Shown here piece by piece: positions 34,659-45,205 of a DNA stretch of 64,000 nucleotides (positions within the stretch are counted from its first letter, which is position 1; every line of letters begins with the position of its first letter). The notes under the pieces are model-generated. The model was given only the letters and a program-made list of their open reading frames with translations, did not search any database and had not been told where the DNA came from. The stretch lies in the NCBI RefSeq assembly GCF_048128805.1, contig NC_136003.1:26852385-26916384 (forward strand), given 5' to 3'. Position numbers and translations under genes: made by a program. Source of the DNA: Centroberyx gerrardi. Taxonomy: Eukaryota; Chordata; Actinopteri; Beryciformes; Berycidae.

Positions 34659-36721
34659 ATGGACAGAGGCATGTCTGTGTCTCTGTGGTGTGAGGAGGTG
34701 GAGGACGACCAGAGCCAGGACCGGGGCCAGAGCAAAGCCCAAACCCAGGCCCAAACTCAAACCCAAACCCAGACCCTGGACCAGGCCCAGATCAGCGGCT
34801 CGGCTCAGCTGCGGGCCGCCTGGGACCCCACCGTCTCCGGGCAGCGTGTGATCCAGAGGCTGCTTCAGGTGGAGGAGAGGTACATGCCCTCCATGCTCTA
34901 CATCACCCTCATCCAGCGGGATCCAGAGCGCAGGGAGGAGCTCGCCAAATGGGCCCTGGAGGTACGGATTCTCTCACGCTTTCGCCGTCACGCCCCCCAA
35001 CTTCTCCATTTCCCTCCTGCTAGTTTGAGAAGTTTGTGTCAGTGTGGCAGCAGCGGAACTGATTTCTTCCATCTCCTCTCTCCTCTCCAGGTGTGCTGCG
35101 AGTGCGGCTGTGACGAGGCGGTGTTCCCCCTGTCTGTCTCTCTGCTGGATAGGTACCTGTCTGCCTCTCTGTCCCTGCCCGTCTCGCCCTACTGCTTGAC
35201 CGCCGCCTGCATCCTCATCGCCTCAAAACTCACAGAGTGTGAGAACGTCACCGCCGACGCTCTCTGCGCCGCGGCCGAGTACAGCTTCCTGCCCTCCAAC
35301 CTGCGGGTGAGTCAGTCAAAACAAAACATACAGAGCAATGTGGGTGAACATTTGATCGTTTGAGATTTAAGATGCCTTATAATCAGGGATGTAGAGGAGG
35401 GTAAACCCACCTAAACTCAGTTAACCCAACCACTGACATGTGGAATAGAGTTCATGAGTTGAATACAATTTATGAGAAGAGTATACATCATAGTAAGTGG
35501 TGTCAGACTGATGTAAGTTATACAAAGATAGGGTCTTTAAAGGGACAATGCATAAATTGGTTGTGATGTCTTCTAATGATCACCAACTGGAGAACACAGT
35601 CAACCAGCTTTTAACTTTTATTTACAGCTGCATCACTGCTTATAATGCGTAACTACTCTACTCTATTCTGACTCGTGCATTCTACCGTTCCCTCTCTTCC
35701 CTCCACCAGGAGATGGAGCGTGTCATCCTCGCGGCTCTGCGATGGGACACGGCAGCGGTCACTCCTCAGGACTTCCTCCCTCATTTCCTGGCCTCTGTGG
35801 AGGAGAGGGGAGGCGGGGAGTCTGACTCCACGCTGCGGCGGCACAGCGACACGCTGGTCGCCATGTGCATCTGCGATTCCCGTTTCCTGGGAGCGCCTCC
35901 GTCGTTGGTGGCCGCGGCGTCGCTGAACTCGGCCCTGCGGGGCCTGAGCAGCAGAGGGGCCGCTCAGCTGGCTCACATGAGCGAAGCTCTGGCGGAGCTG
36001 TGCCACACTGACCTAGTGAGTGCTGCAAACCTGCTTTTTTATTTTCAGCTGATGGGAGAAGCAAGATACGGAAGAGGATTAGGGCCACATTAGAAAAAAT
36101 TATTTGAGTTCTGAGTTTAAAGTCAGAATTCTAAGAATAAAGTTAGAATTCTAAGAATAAAGTTAGAATTCTAAGAATAAAGTCAGAATTCTGAGATTCT
36201 GAGAATAAAGTCAGAATTCTGAGATTCTGAGAATAAAGTCAGAATTCTGAGATTCTGAGAATAAAGTCAGGATTCTGAGTTTGAGAGTTTGAGAATTCTC
36301 AGAATCTCAGAATTCTGACTTTAAACTCAGAATTCTAACTTTATTCTGATAGAATGCTGACTTTATTCTCAGAACTCCAATACATTTTTCACATGTGGCC
36401 CTAATCCTCTTCCACAGCAAGCAGATGTAGCTTCATGCATGCAAACAGACAAGGGAAGTGACTAGTGAGCAGCAGCAGAAGATCGCAGAGGGACAGATTT
36501 GAATGGTAATACCAAATGGGGGAGAATTGCATCAGTTTCAGTAATCATTTTCTTTCTCTCTTTCATCACAGACGGTGTTGCAGTGCTACAGTGAAATGAT
36601 CGAATACGCCCTCAGACAGCGGCTGAGGAGCGGGCTTCAGGAAGGACCCATGGAGAAAGATGAGGAGGTGGAGGACGAAAGAGCAGGAACTCCTACTGAT
36701 ATGAGAGAGATTGATTTCTAA
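34659..36721 (+). CDS. ccndx: D-type cyclin, probably cyclin Dx, 324 aa
   Basis: Four coding exons in phase 0: 34659-34961, 35091-35306, 35710-36015 and 36572-36721. D-type cyclins bind CDK4/6 and start RB phosphorylation in G1. Residues 9-13 read LWCEE, matching the LxCxE RB-binding motif at the cyclin D N terminus. A Gln/Thr-rich repeat follows (about residues 26-45). The cyclin box begins near residue 64 (RVIQRLLQVEERYMPS) and includes FPLSVSLLDRYLS and ACILIASKLTE. The end, TPTDMREIDF, matches the cyclin D phosphodegron (Thr near 315; Thr286 in human D1). It diverges enough from D1, D2 and D3 in the box to suggest the fish/frog paralogue Dx, but the exact paralogue is uncertain. I chose ATG 34659; an upstream in-frame GTG is not a likely start. 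Confidence 0.85.
36066..36416. mobile_element. Foldback element with AGAATTCTGA tandem units (cyclin intron 3)
   Basis: The left edge GGAAGAGGATTAGGGCCACA and the right edge, which is its reverse complement ending CCTCTTCC, enclose short tandem units such as AATAAAGTCAGAATTCTGAG (36120-36290). These are followed by inverted units of the same sequence (36290-36380). The hexamer AGCAAG flanks both sides. The whole segment can fold into one long hairpin. This layout fits a non-autonomous foldback DNA element. Confidence 0.75.
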
Positions 36722-37100
36722 AACAGCCAATCAACTGCTGCATTGAAAGTGTGAATCAATCAAAACCCTTCAAGTTCATCAGTCAAACTGATATAAATTG
36801 ATTATGACCTCAATTTTAATTTAATCTTAATTTATTTTTGACTTTATTTATTTATTTGTGAACATTTTGGCAACTGTGTGTTATTTTATTATTATTATAT
36901 TATTGTGTTATTGTTATTGTGCCATATTTTATGATATATTTCATTGTGATTGCAACTGTAATTTTATTTTAGGCCTAGATGTCATTTTGATGCATTATAT
37001 TTATACATTTTATTTATTATCGTGTGCAATTGCATGGACTCTTTTAATGTTAATTTATTTCAATCCGCCATGGCTTTGTCTTTGTGTTATGAGGTACTGA

Positions 37101-37106
37101 ATTAAA
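37101..37106 (+). terminator. Possible polyadenylation signal of the cyclin
   Basis: ATTAAA, a common variant signal, lies 380 bp after the stop codon in AT-rich sequence. A second ATTAAA is close by, near 37133-37138. No AATAAA was found in between. Confidence 0.35.
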
Positions 37107-37139
37107 TATACAACAAATCTATTTTTCAAAGCAATTAAA

Positions 37140-38653
37140 AATGTTTGTACATACTTTGCATCCATGTATTATTTACAATTAACCTAGACTGCTAGACTTC
37201 AAGAAGAGGGATAATGTTGCCTTCAAGTGCTCTTTGTAACTGTCTAGTTCTGACATCAAAAGTCGTAAATACTAGTTGTCACGCATTCAGCTGCTTTTGG
37301 TGGGAAATAATAACAAAATGGACCCTGAAACAAAAAGCAGTTTCTTGATGGCTGTTGCTTTATGTCATAAATCAAGTGTTATATGGCTACTTTGTGCTGC
37401 ACCAATCACAGAAAATCTCGACTGGATCGTTCATGTGCTTCCGAATCGTAATTGCAATATTTCCGACAGCACGTTAAGGCAGCAAAAGTCAAAGTTGTTC
37501 AATCGTCTCGTGCGTATGACGTCAATTTCCACCGACGCAAAATTCATTTCGGGTTTGGCAATACATTGGAGGATTGGGTCAGATATTAACAATAACACAT
37601 ACGGTAGGAGAATATTGAGAGACGTTTCTGTATTATAACATTTTCTGAGAGAACACTTTTGATATCTGAAGAATTTATGTAGTGAATTAAAAAAAAACAT
37701 CGAGTCACAGTCAGGAAGCAGACGTTTGTAGCCTATGACTCCAGGGAAAGGATAAAGGGAACCTGTAAATCATATATAATGTTATTAAAATTGTCAAAGG
37801 ATATTTAAACGTTGTGAAATTAAACATTTACTTGGGTTAAGTGTTATAGGTGACCACAGCAGCTACGGGAAGATCCGTTTTTGTGCTACGTCCTCTTCTC
37901 TGTAACGCCTTATCCGCATCCACGACGTCCGTTAACTAACGTTACAGTCAAACACGAAAAAATATCTCATAGTAACTTCACGGTAAAACTGTGTTATACG
38001 TGCTTTTGTGTAGGGCTACTGTCGCCGTACATTGTACCGACCCTGTTTATTTAGCTGGCAAGGTACGTTCCATTCTCTCTTGTACGAATAGACCTCATCG
38101 CCGAACTCCATTCAAGACATCTGCTAGTTCAATGTTGCCTTGCTTATCAGCAAATACACACAGTTCTTAGAAAATAATGTCATCCGTTTTAGGAATGCGT
38201 AAGGTCTTCTGGTTAATTCGGCATACACGTGATCCACCAAGGAACACGTATTTTACTAAAATGTAAATTTTTAGAATTGGTCCTCAGTGGTGTATTTTGG
38301 TTGGAAGATTGTGGGAATAACAGGCGAACAATTTATGTAAGTGGAGATTTTATTGAAATAAAGTGCTGCTTTGTGAATTGGATGTGTGCCGAATTGAAGA
38401 GTGGATTCTAGGGATTCGTGAAAGGTCTTAGATCGCGCAAGGAAGTATGAAAATGACCGATTTTTTAATGGAATTTGGCGTGAGGTTCTTTCCCTACCAG
38501 AGAGAACGGGAGGTATCGGCGCTAGCTGTCATGGAAACACTGACTGACTGATTCTTAATCTGCTAAGATTATGGCTTGTAAAATTAAAGATGTAAGATTA
38601 AAGTGGTGAAATATTGTCAGCTTCATTGTTGTTCATGCATGTATTGAAGGAGG
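37140..38653 (+). promoter_or_regulatory. Spacer and nucb1 5' region
   Basis: I see no coding exon before 38654. A donor-like GGCAAG|GTACGTTC at about 38060 could end a noncoding first exon of nucb1, with CpG- and ACGT-containing sequence at 37880-37990 as its promoter. A dispersed repeat copy (38130-38400) would then lie in the first intron. The acceptor before the ATG is weak, so this is a tentative model. Confidence 0.4.
38130..38400. repeat. Dispersed repeat shared with tbc1d17 intron 1 (copy 2)
   Basis: This is the partner of 21161-21460, in direct orientation. Shared landmarks keep the same order, from AATGTTGCCTTG through AATTCGGCATAC to AAAGTGCTGCTT and a final GAATT. The copies differ by many substitutions and small indels. 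Confidence 0.7.
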
Positions 38654-39374
38654 ATGAACTTGAATCCTCGCTGGCTGCTGCTGCTGCTTCTATCCATCTC
38701 TGCCGAGGTCTGGTCGGTGCCTATTGATCGCAATGGAGGCAACCAGGAAGCCCAGCATGTTGAAGAGGAAAAACAGGAGGAGAATGTGGTAATACTCCAT
38801 ACTCATATCCACTGTAGATCTACATCTACATCTACCATTAGACTTACTTTCATGATGCGAGGAAGTCAGTTTCTGTGTGTTTGTGGGTGTATGTGTGTGT
38901 TTGCTGCCGATAACCTGTACATTATACCTTAACTGTTGCAGGACACTGGCTTATACTATGACCGGTATCTCAGAGAGGTGATCGAGGTTTTAGAGACAGA
39001 CCCTCACTTCAGAGAGAAACTCCAGACAGCCAACACAGAGGATATCAAGGTTGGCATTCATCTCTCTTACTGTTTCTTGCTCTCTCTCTTTCTCTGTCTG
39101 TTTCATTCTCACTCATACACACACGCCTACCGTCTTCATCTAAAAGGTATTTGATATTGAATGCGTTCTCATCTGGATGCATTGCGTTGTCCGTCAGAAC
39201 GGGCGTCTCAGTAAGGAGCTGGACCTGGTGGGTCACCATGTCCGGACCCGCCTGGACGAGCTGAAGAGGCAGGAGGTGTCCCGCCTCAGGATGCTGCTCA
39301 AGGCCAAACTGGACAGCACCAACACACAGAGTGAGCGGGTTTGCCTTTCTCTAGGCCAGTGACGAGTGAGTGAG

Positions 39375-39413
<39 letters not shown>

Positions 39414-42400
39414 CCACGTTATGTGTAGATTAGATTCAATTTGATTAGATTTGATGAAATTTGTGGGGAAATTGGGTTGTTGCGGCAGCAGAGAATAAAA
39501 GACAAAGATAAAAATATGACAAATCGAGAGTTCTGAAGGTAGTAAAACAAATCATTAAAACAACATGTATTGCAAATAATACAGAAACTAATAAATACAC
39601 AGAAAGACACAGCATCTTTATTGACAGAGTTACAGGTTGAAATGGATGTGCAAGTATGCATTTCTAGCTGTTCACATTACAAAGTCTACAGATGGGAGAA
39701 CAAATATACAGAAATGTGTTCAGACTTGTGAATATGCATGGCAAGCTGTTCACGTTATCGTCAACAGATTTAAAAGTGGAGGTAACATATGTACAGAAAT
39801 GTGTGCAGGACTTGCAGATGTGCATGTCCAAATATGCAAATGTGCATTGTTGCCCTTTATTGTATACAGATCATGTGCACAGATGCAGAGCAGATGGAAG
39901 TAGCATAAGCACAGAAAAATGTCCTGTACTGGCTCATATACAAAGATACAGGAATATGTTCAAGTCATGTCAGACACGGATCAGATGATCCGAGCGGTCC
40001 AGAGCCGATCACAGATTCACTGATGAATCATGGTAAATGTCCTGTAATCCATCTGTCTGATCCCCAGGTCTGCAGATGGACCACGCCTCCCTGCTGAAGC
40101 AGTTTGAACATCTGGATCCACACAATCAAAACACCTTTGAGGCCAAAGACCTGGAGCTGCTAATTTCAACGGTAATAACCTGCAACTATAACTGAAAAGC
40201 CCGAATTCTTAATTTTCTCTTATACCCAACGTTGAAAAGAGTCTCTGTCCAACCATATGTTGTTGGCTTGTTTGTTCTTTCATTCGCCTGTTGGTCACAC
40301 ACGATATCTTAGACATCACTAAACAGATTTTGACGAAACTTGCGGAAATTATGCATTGTACCACTGCCTTTGACAGTGGTACCAAGCATCACTGATGATG
40401 ACACTGATGGGACTAAGGGGGGCGCTACAATTACAGGTCAAAACAACTCTCACTTTACTTTTATAGCTGAAATGTTTCGTCAGTATAAGAGTGGCGATCT
40501 GGACGGAAACGCGTTTGCCGTTTTAGAACCGCTTCAAAGAGTTTCACGATGACGGCTTCTGTCTCGTCGGCTCTCTGTCTAGGCCACCAAGGACCTGGAG
40601 AACTACGACGCCGAGAGACACGAGGAGTTCAAACGCTACGAGATGCTGAAGGAGCACGAGAGACGGGAGTACCTGAAGGGCCTGGACCAGGAGAAGAGGG
40701 AGAAAGAGGAGAAGAGAATGAAGGAGCTGAAGGAGAAACACCGCCAGCACCCCAGAGTCAACGTGCCTGTACGTACGGAGGCGTCCGTGTCGGTTCTCAT
40801 CGGAAGCAGTTGGAAATGAATCGATCTTTCTCACACGTTTTTCTCTTTTGTCACATCCAGGGTAGCGTCGCTCAGCTGCGAGAAGTGTGGGAGGAGACAG
40901 ACGGACTGGATCCACAGGAGTTCAATCCCAAAACCTTCTTCAAACTGCATGGTCAGTACCACCTCTTTCTTTAATCCCTAACCCTCTTTCATTATGAAGA
41001 ATAGGTTCACCCCTTTTTGACTGATATTTTCCCCTTTGTCTCATTTTTCTGTCACAATGTACTATTTGTGTGTCTGAACTATTTTTATCTTTGTACTATT
41101 TGTATTTCTGTTTTCTATCACTTTGTATGTTCGCAATAGAAAAAAATGTGTTCTAATTTGTCTCTGCTTTTTAGATACAAATGAAGATGGTGTTTTAGAT
41201 GAGCAGGAACTAGAGGCTCTGTTCACTAAGGAGGTAAGGAGCCCTTTATTGCTGCTGTCACCTCGTAACAATTGTGGTGATTTTCATGTTTTTACTCAAA
41301 CTGAAAGTTTTACACGCTCAGTTATAGATTGAGCAAGTGGTTTCCTTACCTGAGGGTCCATGAAACCCATTCAAAACCCCAAATTTGACAAAATGTAAAA
41401 ATTGGATGGTCATTAATTCGAAAATAAGGCTGTTTTCCCTGTTACTGAAAAGGTTGACTTTTTGAATATACAAGATTTTAACCTGACATCAGTAATATGC
41501 ACAGTGTCCCTGTAATATGATGCTGTTCTCTATATCTGTATCTGACATGTTAATTTTCCTCTTCCAGCTGGAGAAGGTGTATGACCCGAAGAACGAGGAG
41601 GATGACATGATGGAGATGGAGGAAGAGAGGCTGAGAATGAGGGAGCATGTCATGAAGAACGTGAGTCTTATTGTTTTTTTTAACCATTACGTTTTTAAAA
41701 TCTTCCCTGCCTGCTCTTCTGTAGCACAACCATCTCTGTTTTGCTGACTGGTGTACTTTCTGTTTATCTTCCTGTTGTTAAAAGGTGGATACAAACAAAG
41801 ATCGCCTCGTCAGCCTGGAAGAGTTCCTCAAATCCACGGAGAAGAAGGAGTTCAACAATCCCAAAGAGTGGGAGGTAAAGACCCCGGAGGAAGCCTGAGG
41901 GTTAGAGGAGTGGGCTTGTGACTAGCAGGTCGCTGGTTCAAATCCCAGGACCGGCTGGGAAAATCTGGGTGGGGGAAGTTGGATGAGTAATGCTTTCCTC
42001 TCCCTCATCAACTCGCTCCCTTGCAACTGCTCCCACAAGCGATTACTGTACATAAAAATGTGTTATCAGTTAGCTTGCTTGGGTAAATAAGGGCGTGTGT
42101 ACAATAGGGTTCAACAGATATAGCCAGCCAATATTGGCCTTTTATTAAAAAGTAGATAGCAGCCAGTCGGTGTCTTCCATCTCCAGTATGATGGATATGA
42201 TAGAGCTTGTGTTTGAGTACATATTTATTGTATAATTGATCAATACTCTACTGGTTGTCTATGACAAACCCCTAACCTGAATTGACTCTAATGCGACACT
42301 TAGATTGGATTCCACGTATACATAAATATGATATTATTATTATTATTATCCTAGGTTTTAGTGTCCCATGATGGTCTAAATGCTGTTTCAAAGGCTTTCC

Positions 42401-43229
42401 CACCCTGACAAGAATGAAAATCTGGGGGGAAACACTGAATCCTTGTGCTTTTTGGGATTTTTTGGCATGAAAATAGTCAAATTTAAAGATATGAACTGTT
42501 GGTACAAAATAACGGCTATAGGCAGCTTCAGTCTAAAAACACTGGTGTCGGTTTCGGCCTTCAGAAACCCATATCGGTCGAACACTAGTGTACATGCTAT
42601 GTTACATTAGAACCACACGTATGTTCCCTGCCCTCCCTCCAGACTCTGGACGACACCAAGCCGGTGTACACAGAGGCGGAGCTGCAGCGGTTTGAGGTGG
42701 AGCTACGGGACAAAGAGGAGGAGCTGAAGAGGAGGGCGGAGACGCTGCGGCAGGAACAGGAGCTGCTGAAGGAGAGAGGCAAAGCCCTGGAGGCCCAGAG
42801 GAGAGAGTACCAACAGGTGACCGTTCCATCACAGTCTGTGATAACCTAACACTGTAGGATGTACAGATTAAAATTGCGGGACTTAACACATCTGTCGTCT
42901 CTTTTTGCCTCAGGCAGTTCTAGAGATGTCTCAGAGACAGAAGGAGCAGCAGGCGGCGGGGGGGCAGCCTCCTGCGGGTCCGAACGGAGAGCTACAGTTC
43001 CACCAAAACACGCAAACATTGGAAGATCAAGGTAAACGAGCGGAGAGGCTGTAGAGAGGGAGTCTGCCATAGCTGTTACTGTTGCCGTGGGTTTCTGTCC
43101 TAAGTGTTTCCAGTAGGTGAATGTCTCTTACCCTCTGTTCCAGAAGCAAAAGCCCCAGCTGAGCAAGAAGCCGACGGCCAGAATAATCTGCCTGCAGAGC
43201 CTCCACAGAATCTGCCTATACACACTTAA
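38654..43229 (+). CDS. nucb1: Nucleobindin-1, calcium-binding Golgi/secretory protein, 458 aa
   Basis: Coding exons: 38654-38788, 38942-39049, 39198-39330, 40068-40171, 40583-40768, 40861-40951, 41175-41233, 41568-41660, 41785-41874, 42643-42816, 42914-43031 and 43144-43229. All phases agree. The protein begins with a signal peptide ([13 protein letters not shown], cleavage likely before VPID). Next come [18 protein letters not shown] and a basic [10 protein letters not shown] region. Two EF-hands follow: [12 protein letters not shown], and [12 protein letters not shown] with Arg at loop position 6, as is usual in the family. Between them is an acidic helix. A Leu/Glu-rich coiled coil with heptads occupies the C terminus. 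Length matches human NUCB1 (461). [11 protein letters not shown] and the C-terminal region fit NUCB1 better than NUCB2. NUCB1 binds calcium and G-alpha-i subunits; its location near ppfia3 matches the human linkage. Confidence 0.95.
39423..39520. repeat. Fragment of a 'GATTAGATT ... GGGGAAATTGGG' fish repeat
   Basis: It resembles 26620-26720, with GATTAGATTTGATGAAA followed by TGTGGGGAAATTGGG. It lies in intron 3 of nucb1, after a (TG)n tract at 39379-39409. Sequence from 39640 to 39960 repeats words such as ACAGAAATGTGT and may belong to the same retroposon. Confidence 0.5.
41899..42092 (+). mobile_element. tRNA-derived SINE (nucb1 intron 9)
   Basis: The head reads GGTTAGAGGAGTGGGCTTGT and then GTCGCTGGTTCAAATCCC. 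It contains a B-box GGTTCAAATCC at 41935-41945, as in tRNA genes. The body continues with GGACCGGCTGGG, and the tail ends near CTTGGGTAAATAAGGG. The A-box end is eroded. It begins only 25 bp after the exon 9 donor. Confidence 0.75.
42353..42437 (-). repeat. CAGTGTTTCCC-type short repeat, copy 2 (nucb1 intron 9)
   Basis: Read on the minus strand, it starts CAGTGTTTCCCCCCAG and runs to AAAGCCTTTGAAACAGC and GACCATCATGGGACACT. It is the same family as 33722-33850 and 49531-49680. The right end appears truncated. Confidence 0.7.
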
Positions 43230-43249
43230 TGCAGCATGCTCTGACAGCC

Positions 43250-43291
<42 letters not shown>

Positions 43292-43426
43292 CTGATTTGC
43301 ACTGACACAGATATCCAGATGGGTTCTGCAGACTGAATTATGTGAACTGTATGTATAAATTTGGACAGATTGGCATGTCTAATATAGCATATTATTCTCG
43401 GTGTTCATTTCTGTGGTCTACAGTCG

Positions 43427-43432
43427 AATAAA
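43427..43432 (+). terminator. Polyadenylation signal of nucb1
   Basis: AATAAA lies 198 bp after the nucb1 stop codon, after a (CA)n tract at 43253-43287 in the 3' untranslated region. Confidence 0.7.
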
Positions 43433-43879
43433 GATCTCAAATCACTGGATATGTGCATCTATACCTTTCTTATCCTGCTCATTCATACTTTCAAATCTTT
43501 CATTAGCTATGTTCAGTCAGAAAGAGGCTGTTTTTCTAGCTTTGTTTCTTTTTCTGGGTTTTTAAAATTAGTCTTAAATTCAATTCCAGGGAGCATTAAA
43601 AAGGTCTTAAAAAGTCTTAAATTTGGCTTTCTGAAACCTAGAGATGATTTGTTACAGTTGCCTTTATGTCTTTGCACCAAATGTTACATATTTGAGAGGC
43701 AATTTCTCAGGATCTTTTATTAGGTAATATGTGGAGAGTTTTCCGTCTAGTAACTCATCCATCAATCTTTACTGCTCAATCTCTTCTCCAGTGCTGGTTT
43801 TCTGTTGAACTGTGTTGTATCACACAGTCCTGGCTCCCTGTTCAGTTGTGTTTGCAGTGTGACCTCAGCCTCCTCCCCG

Positions 43880-43910
43880 GGTCTCACCGGGCCTGTTGTC
43901 CGGTGAGACC
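43880..43910. other. Perfect GC-rich hairpin
   Basis: GGTCTCACCGG at 43880-43890 pairs with CCGGTGAGACC at 43900-43910 across a 9-base loop. Flanking CCCCGG and CCCCGGG extend the stem with a small bulge. It lies 650 bp past the nucb1 stop, outside any exon I can define. Confidence 0.75.
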
Positions 43911-44717
43911 CCCCGGGACGAGACGCTCCTTGTTGTTGTCCTGAGGTTTGGCCCCCTGGCCGCCGCACAGGGCATTCCTATCAGCATTCCTCTGACCCCT
44001 CCCGCCCCCCCCGACCCCTCCTCCCCCAGCTGCCTCCTGTCCGTCACTGCGGTCATGTCACCCAGGCAGACCTGTCGTAAGAGTTTATGTTTATCATGAT
44101 ATGATCTCCAGTAGGGCTGCAACTAAACATTATTTTCATTATCGATTAATCTATCAATTATTTTTTTGATTAATTAGTCTATACAATGTAAACTACGGAG
44201 CGCTGGAGAGCTCATTTCCAGTTTAGGCAATATCCGCCTTGCCAATTTTTCCAAAACTTGGTCCAGTGGTAGAAGGGCAGCACTAATGGCCACTGAACAG
44301 ATATAGAGCTGGCTGGCCATGTGGTGTTGAGATAATCGGCTAAAATGCTTAAAAGTGGCGAGAATTTGAACAGGCAGGTCCCATGTCCCATTTCAGGTCC
44401 AGTCATGAAAATGTGAAACAAGTTGATAATGTGGCATGGAAGAAATTATTAACTTTTGGTGAAGATCCGTAGATTTGTGGAACTGGCATATCTTGACAAT
44501 TGCATAGTGTTGGTGGAGGTAACATGTGGAAATGCCAAATGTCCCTCAAGATGCTTTTCTGTGACTAACAATGCCAGGAATTAGAGGAATTGAGGCGACA
44601 TGCCTGTGTGACACAACGGGATCTACTGACTTCTCTTAATGGGCTTTGTAACTCAGTGGTGCGATGTGTGAGCCGCAGATGGCATCGTCCTCACTGGAAG
44701 CCCTGACATTTAATAAA

Positions 44718-45205
44718 ACCAGAGGTGTGACCAAGTCAACTTTGCTCGAGTCCCAAGTCAGTCTTGGGGCACAAGTCTCAAGTCAAGTCCATGTCATTAA
44801 TGTCAAGTCTCAAGTCTAAATGTAGAACACCAAGTCAGAACAAATCAAGAGTCCTGTATCAATTTAATATCTGAAAGAAAACTAAATATCTAGGACTTTT
44901 CAGTGCAATATGGTTTTAATAGGATAAAAACTTGGTAAGAGCATCGTGAGTTTGATTTCTATAATCAGTTTCAACTTCAATACATTCAATCATTCCATAC
45001 AAATTCAGAAAACACAATTTAAATTCAGTCGTCTGCTGGAACAAATCTCATCACTTTCAATCTGAGTCATTTACACAAACACAAGATCTCAAGTCAAGAC
45101 TTTAGAAACCTTTTCAAGTCATCAAAGTACAAGACAAGTCAAGTCTCAAGTCTTCTCTTCATGCATCAAGTCAAGTCTCACGCAAGTATAATTGTGACTC
45201 GAGTT
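44718..45205. repeat. AAGTC-rich dispersed element
   Basis: The segment starts ACCAGAGGTGTGACCAAGTC and ends TTGTGACTCGAGTT. The ends carry many copies of TCAAGTC, e.g. TCTCAAGTCAAGTC, in direct and near-inverted arrangement. This is a common fish repeat of the non-autonomous DNA-element type; no clear target duplication was found. Confidence 0.55.

Noticed and set aside
36120-36290. Regularly repeated units resembling a CRISPR array
   Set aside because: Units are directly tandem with no unique spacers, the host is a vertebrate, and inverted copies follow.
41935-41945. Possible functional tRNA gene
   Set aside because: Only the B-box half is preserved, no acceptor stem forms, and a SINE body follows.
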